A stretch of 64,000 bases of DNA from Actinernus sp. WN-2022. Its lineage: Eukaryota; Cnidaria; Anthozoa; Actiniaria; Actinernidae. Below the pieces are notes generated by a model. It was not told the DNA's origin, made no database searches, and was given only the letters and a program-made list of their open reading frames with translations. Below, piece after piece: positions 23,431 to 34,049 of the stretch. How positions within the stretch are numbered: the first letter of the stretch is position 1; each line of letters begins with the position of its first letter. Position numbers and translations under genes: made by a program. Where the stretch lies: contig JAOWCC010000237.1 of assembly GCA_030867875.1 (NCBI GenBank), positions 7,437,713-7,501,712 on the forward strand, in the 5' to 3' direction.

Positions 23431-23856
23431 CTGAGGATAGATATGTAGGAGAGTAACACATGAGAGAGCTATACAATGGAAAACAAGACGTGTTAAGAAG
23501 CATAAATAAAGAAAGTTTATTTGATAGGAAAAGCATGTTACGGTTCCCAAGGTAAAGGTAATTTATGACAGATTTCCAAAGAACAGAAATATATATTTAG
23601 TAGCATTTTAGCGTGATCTTTACACGGAATGCTAAATTCAAAGTAAATACTGTTTACCTAAGGGTGTAATGACAATTTCGAACTTTAACTAGGGTTCTAC
23701 AATAGGCTGAATCACAAGGTCATCAGCGAAACAAGTTGTCTCGTATAGCAGTTAGTTATTGTTTGAGATGGTTTACATATTCTTTACATTGAAAACTCAG
23801 CAGTATTATTCCCACCACCACCCCCCCCCCCCCACCCATTGCCACAAAAGTGTTCC

Positions 23857-24110
23857 ATATTTCATTTCATTTTATTGTGTGATTCCATAATTCATTTCAT
23901 TTCATTGTGTAGTTCCATATTTCATTTCATATGATTGTGTAGTTCCATAATTCATTTCATTCGATTGTGTAGTTCCATATTTCATTTCATATGATTGTGT
24001 AGTTCCATATTTCATTTCATATGATTGTGTAGTTCCATATTTCATTTCATATGATTGTGTAGTTCCATATTTCATTTCATATGATAGTGTAGTTCCATAT
24101 TTCATTGTGT
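23857..24110. repeat. 30-bp minisatellite, about 8 units
   Basis: About eight units of 30 bp, differing by a few bases, run next to the decayed EGF exon. Because 30 is a multiple of three, the minus strand shows an open frame of repeated YEMKYGTTQS. This is a by-product of the repeat period and not evidence of a protein. A C-rich tract (23813-23838) adjoins it. Confidence 0.9.
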
Positions 24111-24113
24111 TGT

Positions 24114-24475
24114 TCAGCTAACTGACAATTCATTCCAGTATAACCCTCCAAGCCAAAGCCAAAAAAAGCCAAATGGTTTATTTTGCGTCGAAGATACAGC
24201 GAGTCGGTACCGGGTCTCCCAAGCCAGAGGCTTATGTTTAAGTATTCCGACGAATTAGAATTTAGGTTGTTTTTTGAGGAGGAAGGAAAACCGAAGAACT
24301 CGGAGCAAGGGTGAGATACCACATATGACGCCGGGTCCCAAAATTGGACCCGGGCCACGGAAGTGAGAAACGAGCACCACTCCGCCACTCTTGCTTCCTT
24401 GCTTCTTGCATCATTGCTTCCCGCAGCACAGGTACAATTATAACCATTCAACACATCCACACAGAAGCCACCATA
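24114..24475 (-). pseudogene. Decayed EGF exon interrupted by a SINE
   Basis: The stretch starts with [15 protein letters not shown], only about 6 bp after the donor of the neighbouring intact EGF exon. The first half of an EGF and an acceptor site are missing. After the AAG of CTCAAG the frame enters about 270 bp of inserted SINE DNA, then resumes with GYTGMNCQL. The coding frame happens to stay open across the insert, but without an acceptor or the first cysteine pair it is unlikely to be spliced as an EGF module. Confidence 0.75.
24147..24420 (-). mobile_element. tRNA-related SINE inserted in an EGF exon
   Basis: On the minus strand the insert starts near an A-box-like GTGGCGGAGTGGTGCTCG, followed by a B-box-like GGCCCGGGTCC. 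A body follows with CTCCGAGTTCTTCGGTTTTCC and CTCAAAAAACAACC, reminiscent of the Deu-type core of cnidarian SINEs. Its 3' part (CTGGCTTGGGAGACC) is shared with the fragment at 40880-40935. The flanking EGF sequence matches intact sister exons on both sides, so the insertion limits are clear to a few bases. No clean target-site duplication is seen. Confidence 0.6.
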
Positions 24476-24481
24476 CCTTAC

Positions 24482-24595
24482 CTAACTGACAATTGATTCC
24501 AGTATAACCCGCAGCACAGGTACAGTTGTAACCATTCAACACATCCATACAGGAGCCACCATTCTGACAAGGGTTGCTGGAGCACTCATTGATCT
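24482..24595 (-). CDS. EGF-like domain exon
   Basis: This 114-nt exon is phase 1 at both ends and encodes a complete six-cysteine EGF ([35 protein letters not shown]). Its donor GTAAGG is followed almost at once by a second, truncated copy of the same EGF (24114-24475). The pair therefore looks like a local exon duplication in which the second copy lost its intron, its acceptor and its first half. Confidence 0.87.
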
Positions 24596-24835
24596 CTAGA
24601 TAAAGGTAAATGGAATAAGTTATTTTTGATGAGGTTATAAGTTCACCAAGAAACCCTACAAGTTAGTAATTCTAATAAGAGATTGGCCTTGGATCATTTT
24701 GTCATGTCGTGCCATTGTTTTCCAAGAAATCTTAGGATATAGCAATGCTGGTGAGAAATGAATGTTATGCCATGCCATGTTATGATAATAACCGTTTGAA
24801 GTATGTTTTGTTTATGCCATATAAGTTATTCTTAC

Positions 24836-24949
24836 CTGTCTGGCAATTATTTCCAGTATAACCCACAGGGCAGGTACAAGTGTATCCCTTGAAATGGTCC
24901 TTACAAACCCTACCCTTGTCACAAGGGTTCGTTAAGCACTGGTTGATAT
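24836..24949 (-). CDS. EGF-like domain exon (after Ig 1)
   Basis: This 114-nt exon is phase 1 at both ends and encodes six cysteines: INQC, NPC, GRVC, GYTC, TC, NNCQ. The CKDHFKGYTC stretch matches the calcium-binding EGF hydroxylation pattern (C-x-D/N-x4-Y/F-x-C). Acceptor is CTTTTAG and donor is GTAAGA. Confidence 0.88.
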
Positions 24950-25353
24950 CTAAAAGAAAATAGTGCTTACTCAACTCGAGATGAAGCTCACTTGCCACTT
25001 TTTAAACCATGGCGCTTAGTAATTACTCGCCTCTGCGAATTGTTGCTATTTCATTCAACTTACTGAGTGCATTCATATTCAAAAGAAAGCCGATTCGAGC
25101 GCTGCCGTCATTTTCACTGAAAACTGAATATTGCACGCACATAAAGGATATTCGATTTGTATTTCAGTAAGTGTGTCATGCATTTCTTTACATTTTTGGT
25201 TGTTGATGTGACAATGACTGCAATAAGAGTTTATTCAGATTCCAATTGCTGTACATAGGAAACCGTTTTGTAGCAATATTGATAGCGGCCATCGACGGTA
25301 TAAGAATCAGTTCGATAAAAATTCGTTCTATTAAAACGTTATTGGTTACGTAC

Positions 25354-25587
25354 TTTTGGCCAGAACAACGCGTTCTACAGTTCCAACGTTGTTCGTTGCA
25401 ACACACTTGTATTTTGTATCATGCATGTTGACCTTGACCTTTGCAACATCGGTTTGGTTGACCAACACCACCCCAGACCGTACCCACGCTACGTAAGGAG
25501 TTGGAAGGCCTGTAGCCTGGCACACTACTTCTTCGTTCGCGTAAACCAAGGTGTTGTTAAGGAAATCCATTGTAAACTTAGGAAATC
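25354..25587 (-). CDS. Immunoglobulin-like (I-set) domain 1
   Basis: This 234-nt exon is phase 1 at both ends and encodes a full Ig fold: GFPKFTM opening, EEVVCQATGLPTP with the B-strand cysteine, YVAWVRSG with the core tryptophan, and the F-strand YKCVATNNVG signature. Donor is GTACGT. It follows LamG 1 directly (LRG joined to FPKF), the same arrangement as LamG 2 and Ig 2. The A/B strand cysteine, core Trp and YxC motif are all intact. Confidence 0.88.
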
Positions 25588-25890
25588 CTACAGGAGGAAA
25601 CAATCCATTGTTTAGAGTTCATGTGTTAATGTTACGAAGTTTTCCTATTTGTTTTCAGTTGGCTGTTCAATATGGATGAAGGGCAAACACGGCTGACGAA
25701 AGACTAGCCTGATTTTCAGACGGTACGAGGTCGTCCGCTCACTTCCTCCCACCTCCCCGTCTGATGGACTTTGGCAGAAACCGTGTTCTGGCCATTGTTT
25801 CATTTCGACCAATCAGAGCAACGGTTTCATTTTTGGAGAACTGAGGTATGCGTGGAATGTCTAGTGGAGCCTGCATGAAGGAGAAGCCAA

Positions 25891-26040
25891 ATGGCGGACG
25901 ATACAAACGGACTTGATATGGCTTTGGAGAAAGCGTGCGAAACTTTCTGCATTTATGAATTATTTCCCGAACAGAGAAAGGCAATATTACTCCTCGAATC
26001 CCGGAAGGACCTTGGCTACCACAACTGCATCTATAAGGCG
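25891..26040 (+). pseudogene. RecQ-like helicase N-terminal fragment, left arm
   Basis: ATG opens a frame reading ADDTNGLDMALEKACETF, then CIYELFPEQRKAI. The aromatic residue followed by LFPEQRKAI fits RecQ motif 0 (FG-x4-FR-x2-Q-x2-AI). After about 45 residues the frame leaves the family, so no Walker motif is encoded. The same fragment lies in reverse in the other arm. Confidence 0.6.
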
Positions 26041-26877
26041 ACGACCAGGTCGAGAGAGGAGAAATTATGTAGCCTTCAAGGGCACCCAACGAGTACTTTT
26101 TGAAATTCGTTTGAAACCAGTTGTATGCAGCTCATATAGCCATTTTAAGGCGCCTACTATGTCTTTTGACGTATTCTAGAAAGCTATTAGCTGTTCGGAT
26201 TTTCTAGGTGGAAATCGCGTCAACCGAAAATACTATGGCAAAATATTCCCGGCCTACGAATTTGTTAGTAGTCTAGAACATAAACAAGAAATTTCTAGCC
26301 CAAGTAACTTCATGTTGCAAAGTTTTGTGCAGGTACGAATTTTTTAGGGGTTCTTTTTTCCTTTAGGCAATTCTTTTAGGTGACCTCCATTTGCTAAAGG
26401 TTTATTCTTTCGGATTTTAGATGTCAGAATTTCTTAGAGAATGAAAATGTGTTCTCAAAAACTTTAGGTGGCCGCTTCACTAAATGATTTGTGATAATAT
26501 GTGGGGTTTTTTTTCATTCCAACCATTGTTTTTTTCCGGATCGTTCTGACTCTATTGATCAGACGAAAACGTACGAATATTTTAGGGGAAACCTTTTAGT
26601 CTCCCTTTTCTTCTCTAATTTTCTAGGGATTGAAAACAAATTTTCTAGCCAGTATTTCTGAAAACAATTTTCTAGGGACAATTTTTTCAAATCCGAATGT
26701 TTTAGGTTAACTTACTCTCCCGAGAGAGTATGTTATCCTCAGACAATACCGGGAAAATCTGATAGGAAGTGCATCAATATCGCGATGTTTATTAATCTAC
26801 TAGCTACGGGCTTTGGAAAATCATTAATCTTCCGACCTCGACCGCTTTGTATGTCGTATTAAAACGTATTGTCTCCT

Positions 26878-27210
26878 AGAATGTTGGCATTTAGAAGACC
26901 AAATCTTTCATGAAATGTAATGATTTTTTTACAGCAGGGAAAACACATACTGAGTATGTCATGGTAATAGTTTCACGACATTTGGGCAATTATTTATGTT
27001 TGCAGAATTTTTAACACACTTTATTTTGAAGATTTTGCTGTCCTAAAAGCTGAAATATCCCTTAAGAAGACTAAATCTTTCATGAAATGGCATGACATTT
27101 CTACAGGAGTGAACACATATAGTGAATATGTCATGGTAAAAGTTGGATTACATTTGCCTAAATATTTATGTTTTCAGAATTTTGAACAGCCTTGATTTTG
27201 ACAAATTGTA
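26878..27210. repeat. Direct repeat, two units of about 165 bp, inside the foldback
   Basis: Both units share AAATCTTTCATGAAATG, ACACATA followed by GAGTATGTCATGGTAA, and ATTTATGTTTxCAGAATTTT. They lie in the spacer of the RecQ foldback. Confidence 0.75.
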
Positions 27211-27489
27211 AAGTACAACAAATCCAGTCGTTAGATCAGTGTTGTGACCATGCGCTTGAAATACTGTACGAAAAATCCTGTTTAAAAAGTTCCTGCTGCC
27301 CAAAAAAAACAGAGCAGCTCAAGTAGGATATGGTTAGTGTTAGTTCTGAGAAATCGACATAAGTTTGAAGCTGTAAAACATAAGAATTCTGCAGTGCAGG
27401 AAAGTGCGTGATTCTGGCGAGCTGTGGAAGGCTACATAATTTCTCCTCTCTCGATTCTCTACCTGCTCGTCGCCTATAGATGCAGCTGT

Positions 27490-27620
27490 TGATGGCCAAG
27501 GTCCTTCCGGGAAACGAAGGATAATAATGCCTTTCTCTGTTCGGGAAATAATTCATAAATGCAGAAAGTTTCGCACGTTTTCTCCAAAGCCATATCAAGT
27601 CCGTTTGTATCTTCCGCCAT
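27490..27620 (-). pseudogene. RecQ-like helicase N-terminal fragment, right arm
   Basis: This is a mirror copy of the left-arm fragment: an ATG at 27618-27620 followed by AEDTNGLDMALEK, ELFPEQRKALLSFVSRKDLG. Small substitutions separate the two copies, which indicates that the arms have diverged since formation. Confidence 0.6.
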
Positions 27621-27819
27621 TTGGCTTCACCTTCATCAGGCACTACTAGGCATTCCACGCATACCTCAGTTCTCCAAAAATTAAACCTTTGCTCTGAATG
27701 GTCGAAATGAAACAATGGCCAGAACACGGTTTCTGCCAAAGTCCATCAGACGGGGAGGTGGGAGGAAGTGGTGGGAGGAAGTCTGAAAATCAGGCTAACG
27801 AAAGACTAGCGCTCTAAAC

Positions 27820-28635
27820 GTTAGCTACAACTCGATTCCGTCGTTCCGTGGTTAGTGTCTTACTTCATCGCCGATGAGGCCGTACGCTAGTTTTTATTTT
27901 AAACTATATTGTTTCTATTGTACAACTTGCTTAGACGTCATCTCATTAATGCATTATTCTCCATGGCGCCTTTTTATCACAACAACATCGATGCATAGAA
28001 AATATACACAGCTTTTGAGTTGTTAGTAAAGAAAAAAGTCATTTTAGTTAACATGTTAAGTATTTCTTCAAATGATTGCAAAGCCGAATTAATTATATGA
28101 CGTCAAGATGACGTTTACCCAGGTTTCGACCCAGGCTTTTACTTACGCGGTCATGGGTCAGGAAAGGTCACATTTACACGATTTCAAACAAGCGTAGAAC
28201 ATAAAGCATTCACTTTAAACCAAAACTTTCTTCACAGAAGTACTCAAAACTTTTCGGAGGTTCATAAGCTATCAAAATTGCAAAAGGGTGATAGGCACTT
28301 TAAGTTTTTATAGTGCAGCATTTATTTTCAATGTTTGGTTTTCTCTTGGGGTTTAAACACACTTCTAGGCAAAAATCAGATAATACAGTTGAACCACGCG
28401 CGTAACTGCCGTCGTTACGAAATGTTTAGGTCCCAGGCTATTTGTTGCTGCCCTATAAAAGCTAGGGGTTTAGTTATAATTTTGGCTTTCAAAATATATT
28501 TAAAATTCAAACAAGTGTTGTTCCCCTTACTTTCCTGAGACGTTTCTTGTTTATTGTTATAAATTCGGCATGAGATATCATTTTTTTTAAATATTAATCA
28601 CAACAGTAGAATGTAATTTCGTTTCTTAATATATT
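27820..28635. other. Intronic sequence without recognised features
   Basis: No exon or repeat supported. Confidence 0.4.
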
Positions 28636-28641
28636 CAATAA

Positions 28642-30278
28642 GGGGGTTTAGTCACCTAATCGGAACGCTTGAAAACTCTCAATACTCCGTATTAATTACA
28701 AACAATTTTGCCTCTTATATTCGTTATATTAAGAAATCACTAAAAAAAATGCTCAGAATCGGGGATAAATATTAATTAATATTGATAGGCATGTTAAACA
28801 AAAATATGTTGCTTTCTTCAATCTTTAAAACAAAACATTGTGGTTGCTTTAGTAGCATGACCAAACGTGCTTTAGTAGCATGACCAAACGTGCTTTAGTA
28901 GCATGACCAAACGTGCTTTAGTAGCATGACCAAACGTGCTTTAGTAGCATGACCAAACGTGCTTTAGTAGCATGACCAAACGTGCTTTAGTAGCATGACC
29001 AAACGTGCTTTAGTAGCATAACCAAACGTGCTTTAGTAGCATGACCAAACGTAAACAAAAAGCGTCCGCGATTCTTGTCAGGTCAAGAAATAATCGCGTC
29101 CGAAAGAATGTAAAATCCGCGCGTATTATCGGCCAAGAGACCGGCACTAGTTTAATAAGGAAGCCGTCTATAACAGTTTGCTCGGAAAAGCACGCGGCTG
29201 AGACATTTATTTTGAGTTAACGTATTTATAGCGAAATTTCTGTCACCTATAATCACATTTGTTCACTGGAAACTACCGAAGTTGCAATATTATTAGATCC
29301 TATTTTAGCTACTTAATCAAACAATTACGTAGTTTTGCTTGAATTCTAGCGCGGAAATTTAATTTTGCTCAGACCGGTGAGTGATGATCGATTTCTACAC
29401 ATACCGTTCACTTCAGCCTCTAGTTTTTAAAGGAGAATTCAACCCTATGTTCAGATGAGAAAGAAATCATGTTGCTTTTGTAACAGTGGTGCCGCCGGAA
29501 ACCGTCTCGGATATAAGACATACACCAGAACACATTTTTCGAGAAAAGATGCAATTATTTGGTTGTTCAAAAATTAATGTCTCGATCACGTTCTACCCAA
29601 TCAATTTCGTTACTTTAGAAAGGAAAATATTCTGCAAGGCAAGGAGAAGAACACTGATTTAATTTCGATCTAATTTTTTTAATAATTTTGTTTTGTCGAA
29701 ATTCCCTATATTTTCCTTCTAGCTGATCATTATCCTGCAGCACCACCGTGGCGCAGCAGCAGACGAGGCACCATAGACCACTGATAAAATGTGATGCAAA
29801 ACAAAATCCTTTACAATTTCATGGCTTGAAGATTTTCAAATGTCTCATTACACTCCTGCTTTCTTCGTAGCCGTTCAAATGGTCGTCACGTAACGCTGGC
29901 GTTACTGAAGCAAAGGAAAACATTTCAACATGGCGGAAAAAAATGGGTAGAAATTTCGATACAAAATCTTTAACTCATAAAAAATAAAAATAAACCTTCA
30001 CAACCGCGTGCTCTGCTGAATACACTACTGTAGAAATTTATTTTGATTATCACACAGAATTATTTCGAAGTCTGCTCATATTTTTGGGACCCATAAGATG
30101 AGCAATGTTTTTAATTTTTCATCCGCACGGTAATTCTTGCACTTGACGAGATAGGCAGCCGCGTTTTGCCTGTTTAGGTGGAATTATGCTATTGAAGCTA
30201 ATGAAAATGGTTAATTAATTTTAGTTACTATGGGTTTTTGATGCTTTTCAAGCGTTCCGAACACGTGACTAAACCCCC
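28642..30278. mobile_element. Harbinger-like non-autonomous DNA element
   Basis: The left end GGGGGTTTAGTCAC and right end GTGACTAAACCCCC are followed inward by matching GGAACGCTTGAAAA and TTTTCAAGCGTTCC. TAA flanks both sides (28639-28641 and 30279-30281). A 3-bp T-A-A or T-T-A duplication is typical of PIF/Harbinger elements. The 1.64-kb interior has no transposase frame and includes a minisatellite. Confidence 0.78.
28846..29052. repeat. 23-bp minisatellite, 9 units
   Basis: Nine head-to-tail units of GCTTTAGTAGCATGACCAAA plus CGT, with one substitution in the eighth. There are no spacers, so it is not a CRISPR array. It lies inside the Harbinger-like element. Confidence 0.95.
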
Positions 30279-30611
30279 TAATGATTTGGCATCGCAATTC
30301 TTTTCTAAAAACCATTCTTAAGGCAAAGGTGTTCTAAGCGAACTGGTACTTAATTAAATTTGTTTTAAAGCCTCAAGAGAAGATCAAACAATGCGAAAAC
30401 GTATGCGCTGTAAGAACTTTACCTTTCCTTTATTTCTAATGTTTGTAAACTTCAAACCCTCTGGCGCTAAGAAAGAGTGTTAGGCATTTAGGCACTAAAC
30501 GAAGCGATTGTTTGCGCATTGTACTCGTACCGATCCCTATGGTATTGCTTTCTCAGGTAACAACAAAGACACATATATATTCTGGAGTGTCATCTTTTTT
30601 TGATCGGGTGT

Positions 30612-30633
30612 ACATATATATATATATATATAA
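30612..30633. repeat. TA dinucleotide microsatellite
   Basis: A short TATA run, followed by two copies of AGATCCAAAGTATATA. Confidence 0.85.
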
Positions 30634-30792
30634 CTTGTAATAAAGATCCAAAGTATATAGATCCAAAGTATATATATATGTTGTTTTTGACAGTACAACT
30701 AAACAATGTAAGTTTTAACACTTCAGACAAAGGCGTTTGAAGAAATACCAGGACTCTCCGGTGCCTACACCGGGTGCCTACACTACAATTGT

Positions 30793-31354
30793 CATACCTC
30801 TAAGGTAGTTCAGCTAGCTCTTCTCTGGTCATCACTTTGTTTACATATAAAACAATACTAGTATTCTCCAGTACCTACACTACTACTGTCATACCTCTAA
30901 GGTAGTTCAGCTCTTCTCTGGTCATCACTTTGTTTACATATAAAACAATACTAGTATTCTCCAGTGCCTACAATTCTACTATCATACTTCTAAGGTAGTT
31001 CAGCTCTTCTTTTGTCATTACTTTGTTTACATATAAAACAATACTAGTATTCTCCAGTACCTACACTACTACTGTCATACCTCTAAGGTAGTTCAGCTCT
31101 TCTCTGGTCAACACTTTGTTTACATATAAAACAATACTAGTATTCTCCAGTGCCTACAATACTACTGTTATACCTCTAAGGTAGTTCAGCTCTTCTTTTG
31201 TCATTACTTTGTTTACATATAAAACAATACTAGTATTCTCCAGTGCCTACACTACTACTGCCATACCTCTAAGGTAGTTCAGCTCTTCTCTGTTCATCAC
31301 TTTGTTTACATATAAAACAATACTCGGATTCACCAGTACCTACAATTCTACTGT
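30793..31354 (-). repeat. Six tandem copies of the LamG 1 exon end with its splice donor (93-bp units)
   Basis: Unit starts are at 30793, 30890, 30983, 31076, 31169 and 31262, continuous with the real exon end at 31355. Spacing is exactly 93 bp, except that the first unit is 97 bp because of a 4-bp AGCT insertion. On the minus strand each unit encodes YVNKxMTREELNYLRG or a close variant, followed by GTATG or GTATA, and then about 45 bp of intron. Every unit therefore carries a possible splice donor. Reading past the true donor meets a stop within 20 nt. Confidence 0.93.
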
Positions 31355-31359
31355 CATAC

Positions 31360-31904
31360 CTCTAAGGTAGTTCAGCTCTTCTCTGGTCATCGCTTTGTCT
31401 ATAACATATAAATCCATGATTGAACCGTGAAACTGCTTATTAGACCAATGTCCATCATCACCAATTTGGTAGGTTTCTTGTATTGGGTGATACCAGGCTT
31501 TTTGTGGACTAAACCTTCTACTTTCTACTTCAATAACGTCGATGAACAACTTGACAACGCCCTTTGACTGATCCCACGTGACTGCCACGTGACACCAGGT
31601 ATCAACAGGCACGAAGCTGGTGGAATGGACGGCATACCACTGTCCATCTAATCCGTGCCGTTGAAACATAAATTGCCTGTTGTGATAAACTCCCATATAA
31701 AACTGCCATGGAGAATGCCAGTCGTTAAATATTGATTGATCTTTTCCGGGGGTATTCTTTGACTTTATCCAGCATGCAATAGTAAAACTTCTTTCTCGTA
31801 ATTCGAGTTTAGGTACCTTTGCATAGCAGTCAGATGTCTTATTGAAATTGATGGCCTTACTTCCTGGATAACGGCCATCTACAAACGTTGGTCCACCAAA
31901 GAGA
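31360..31904 (-). CDS. LamG-like (concanavalin A-type jellyroll) domain 1, main exon
   Basis: This 545-nt exon runs from phase 2 to phase 1. It shows GGPTFVDGRYPGSKAINF, SFTIACWIKS, WHSPWQFYMG, a HGLDGQW block, CHVAVTWDQSKGVVKLFID, YQIGDDGHW, and GSIMDLYVIDKAMTREELN ending LRG before donor GTATGA. These are LamGL/Laminin_G_3-type features, a fold used for glycan or protein binding. It is collinear with and the same length as LamG 2 (7854-8398). The last part of the exon with its donor is repeated six more times immediately downstream (30793-31354). Confidence 0.9.
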
Positions 31905-32083
31905 CTGTTGATTGTAATAGAACAACAAAAACTATATCAAATTTCACTTAAATAGAGTAACAACAAAACCTAGTCTTCCAGAAAACGATATCGATGGTTT
32001 ATGGATGAATCGAATGATGGTCGTGAGGTTTGTTTGTGACCCGATTTAAAGCTGATATAAGAGGATGAAAGGTATTAATCACC

Positions 32084-33220
32084 AACAAGAGAAAATAAAG
32101 GACAGAGAGGGAGTCTCGGGGCGTTGGCTGATATATCTTAATCTCACTAAAGTTATTTTTAGAAACCGGAATTGTTTTCCTTTACGTCTGCATTTCCGGT
32201 CCCTGGTTGCCATTTTGCGAATGGCTTCGGATTATCGCATATCGACGGGAAGAATTTATTTCTTTGAATTTATTCCAACGACCCACTCTGTAGACTGAAG
32301 TCTGTAAATTTAGTCAAGAAGATTACTATAATTGATAAGAATCGTCTAGTTTGTCTGAAGCAAACTATACGGTGAAGATGGTTGCAAGTATGCTGTGATT
32401 GTGTCAACAAGATAACAGTTAAGAAACTTGAATTAAAAACATGCCTTCTCTGTTATGATTTTCTGTGTAGTATTATTTAAAGCTTACCTCTAAGGCAAAT
32501 AATTTAGCTACTCTTTGAGAACAGATGCTAATAAGGTTAAAGCCAGCTTTTGTTTGGACTCGCGAGCGGATTTGGAAATCCCCCGTCTAAACATTTTGTG
32601 TTTGGAATTTTATTTCATTGCTATGTTTACATAAGCAAATCGATTAAGCTAAACCTATTGAAGGTTAATACCAGCTTTTATTTGGCGATAATCGAAGTAG
32701 AAGTTATTATTTTGAAGGCACTGATAAGTTACCCACAAACATTAAACATGGCGGCGCTTCTTGTTGAAAGAGAGGGGAAGGTATGTATGTCTAGCAGGGT
32801 AAGTTGTTCCGAAAACTTATAACAAACGGCAACGCTTGGTAAAAAATAGAGACCACTTTAAATTTAATTACAAATGTGACTCAAGTCTGATAGATTATTG
32901 ATAAGAACTAGTATAGATTTTAAATAACTTAGGTCCATTTGTCGTTACGGTCACAACATATTTGCTATCGATATATCTTTTTTCATTCTGAAGGCCGTGA
33001 ACGGTAATTATAAACTTATTGAAATTAAATTTTCGACACAACCAATTCGCCATACGAATGTGCGCCGAAAATGACTGGAAACGACACATGACCGGAACTA
33101 GTTCCTTTTACGTCCGCATATCCGGTTTCTAAAAATAACTTTAGTGACATTAAGATATCGCAAGGGCCTGACCAGGATACTCCCTCTCTGTCCTTTATTT
33201 TTTCTTGTCACCAACCGATG
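32084..33220. mobile_element. Foldback element with about 125-bp arms
   Basis: The left arm (32084-32205) and right arm (33095-33220) are reverse complements. Shared blocks are AATAAAGGACAGAGAGGGAG, CACTAAAGTTATTTTTAGAA and CCTTTACGTCTGCAT. The interior has no recognisable protein. Confidence 0.75.
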
Positions 33221-33234
33221 ACTGCTACATGCTA

Positions 33235-34030
33235 AAAGAACTTTACCCGCCATCTTGGTTGATAAAAGCAAAATGTTCCTTGGCAGCAACCTATATTGTT
33301 GGTTCAACTAAATGGCTGTCGTTGATATTGTTAAGTATTTATTTGTTTTCAGCAAGAAAAATAGCTAAACACACCACATAAACAATTTTTATGTGATACA
33401 CCCAGGTGTAACCCAGAGGAAAGTCGCGCGCTGATTGGCTGAAAACAGGGAAAATCGAATCGATGTAAGGGGTCTGGAACCAGGTAAAGCCTGGTTACTA
33501 AGTCAGCTTGTATTCCTAGACTACTTTTCTCTCTACAAGTTTTTTTGCATTGTGGATTGCCAATTCGCACGATAAAAACAAGGAACTAAAACGTAGAGAG
33601 CTCGAAAAAGAGATGCAGTTATGAAATTATTCTTTTCTATCTTTTTTTACTTTTCAAAAAGAATTGTGTCGGTCGGGTGATGGTAAACTCGTAAACGAAA
33701 CATTTTAATGGGATGGCCTAACAAACCCGATATTTTTTTTCGCTTCTCGTTTAATTTACATGTATTAATACGTAAAACACATAAACGGCAATTAATCGTC
33801 TACTAACTTTCGACAGACGACTAGGACTAGGAATCGAGCTCAATAGAGAGGCAGAAGTATTAACAATCTTTCAATTTTTTTCCGCATGTTTTTTCCTCAA
33901 AATAAAAGGATAATTGAAAGCTTTAGTAGTCGACCTCCGCGATTCCGACAATAATAAGGCTAATCATTCTGCCTTCATGGTCTAGGATAATTCAAAGAGG
34001 GTTTTTAGCTTTCTCCCGTAACATGTTATC
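33235..34030. other. Intronic sequence without recognised features
   Basis: No exon or repeat supported. Confidence 0.4.
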
Positions 34031-34049
34031 AACAACTACATGAAGATAA

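Larger units (their letters stand above)
25707..27795. mobile_element. Foldback (MULE-like) element with captured RecQ helicase fragment
   Basis: The termini GCCTGATTTTCAGAC and GTCTGAAAATCAGGC begin arms of about 380 bp (25707-26085 and 27425-27795). An 11-bp direct repeat ACGAAAGACTA flanks the element (25696-25706 and 27798-27808). Each arm carries the start of a RecQ-like helicase reading frame. Long inverted arms, a 9-11 bp target duplication and a gene fragment recall Pack-MULEs, but no transposase is present to confirm this. Confidence 0.72.

Noticed and set aside
23902..24105. Open frame of repeated YEMKYGTTQS
   Set aside because: It arises from a 30-bp tandem repeat whose period is a multiple of three. 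No start context, splice sites or domain.
24371..24420. Functional tRNA gene
   Set aside because: Only loose A-box and B-box-like sequences of a SINE head. No cloverleaf can be formed with confidence.
25891..26103. A functional helicase gene starting MADDTNGL
   Set aside because: Only motif 0 is present. The frame leaves the family after about 45 residues and has no ATPase motifs. Both copies lie in the arms of a foldback.
28846..29052. CRISPR-like regular repeat array
   Set aside because: Units of 23 bp are directly adjacent with no spacers, in a eukaryotic intron and inside a transposon. It is a minisatellite.
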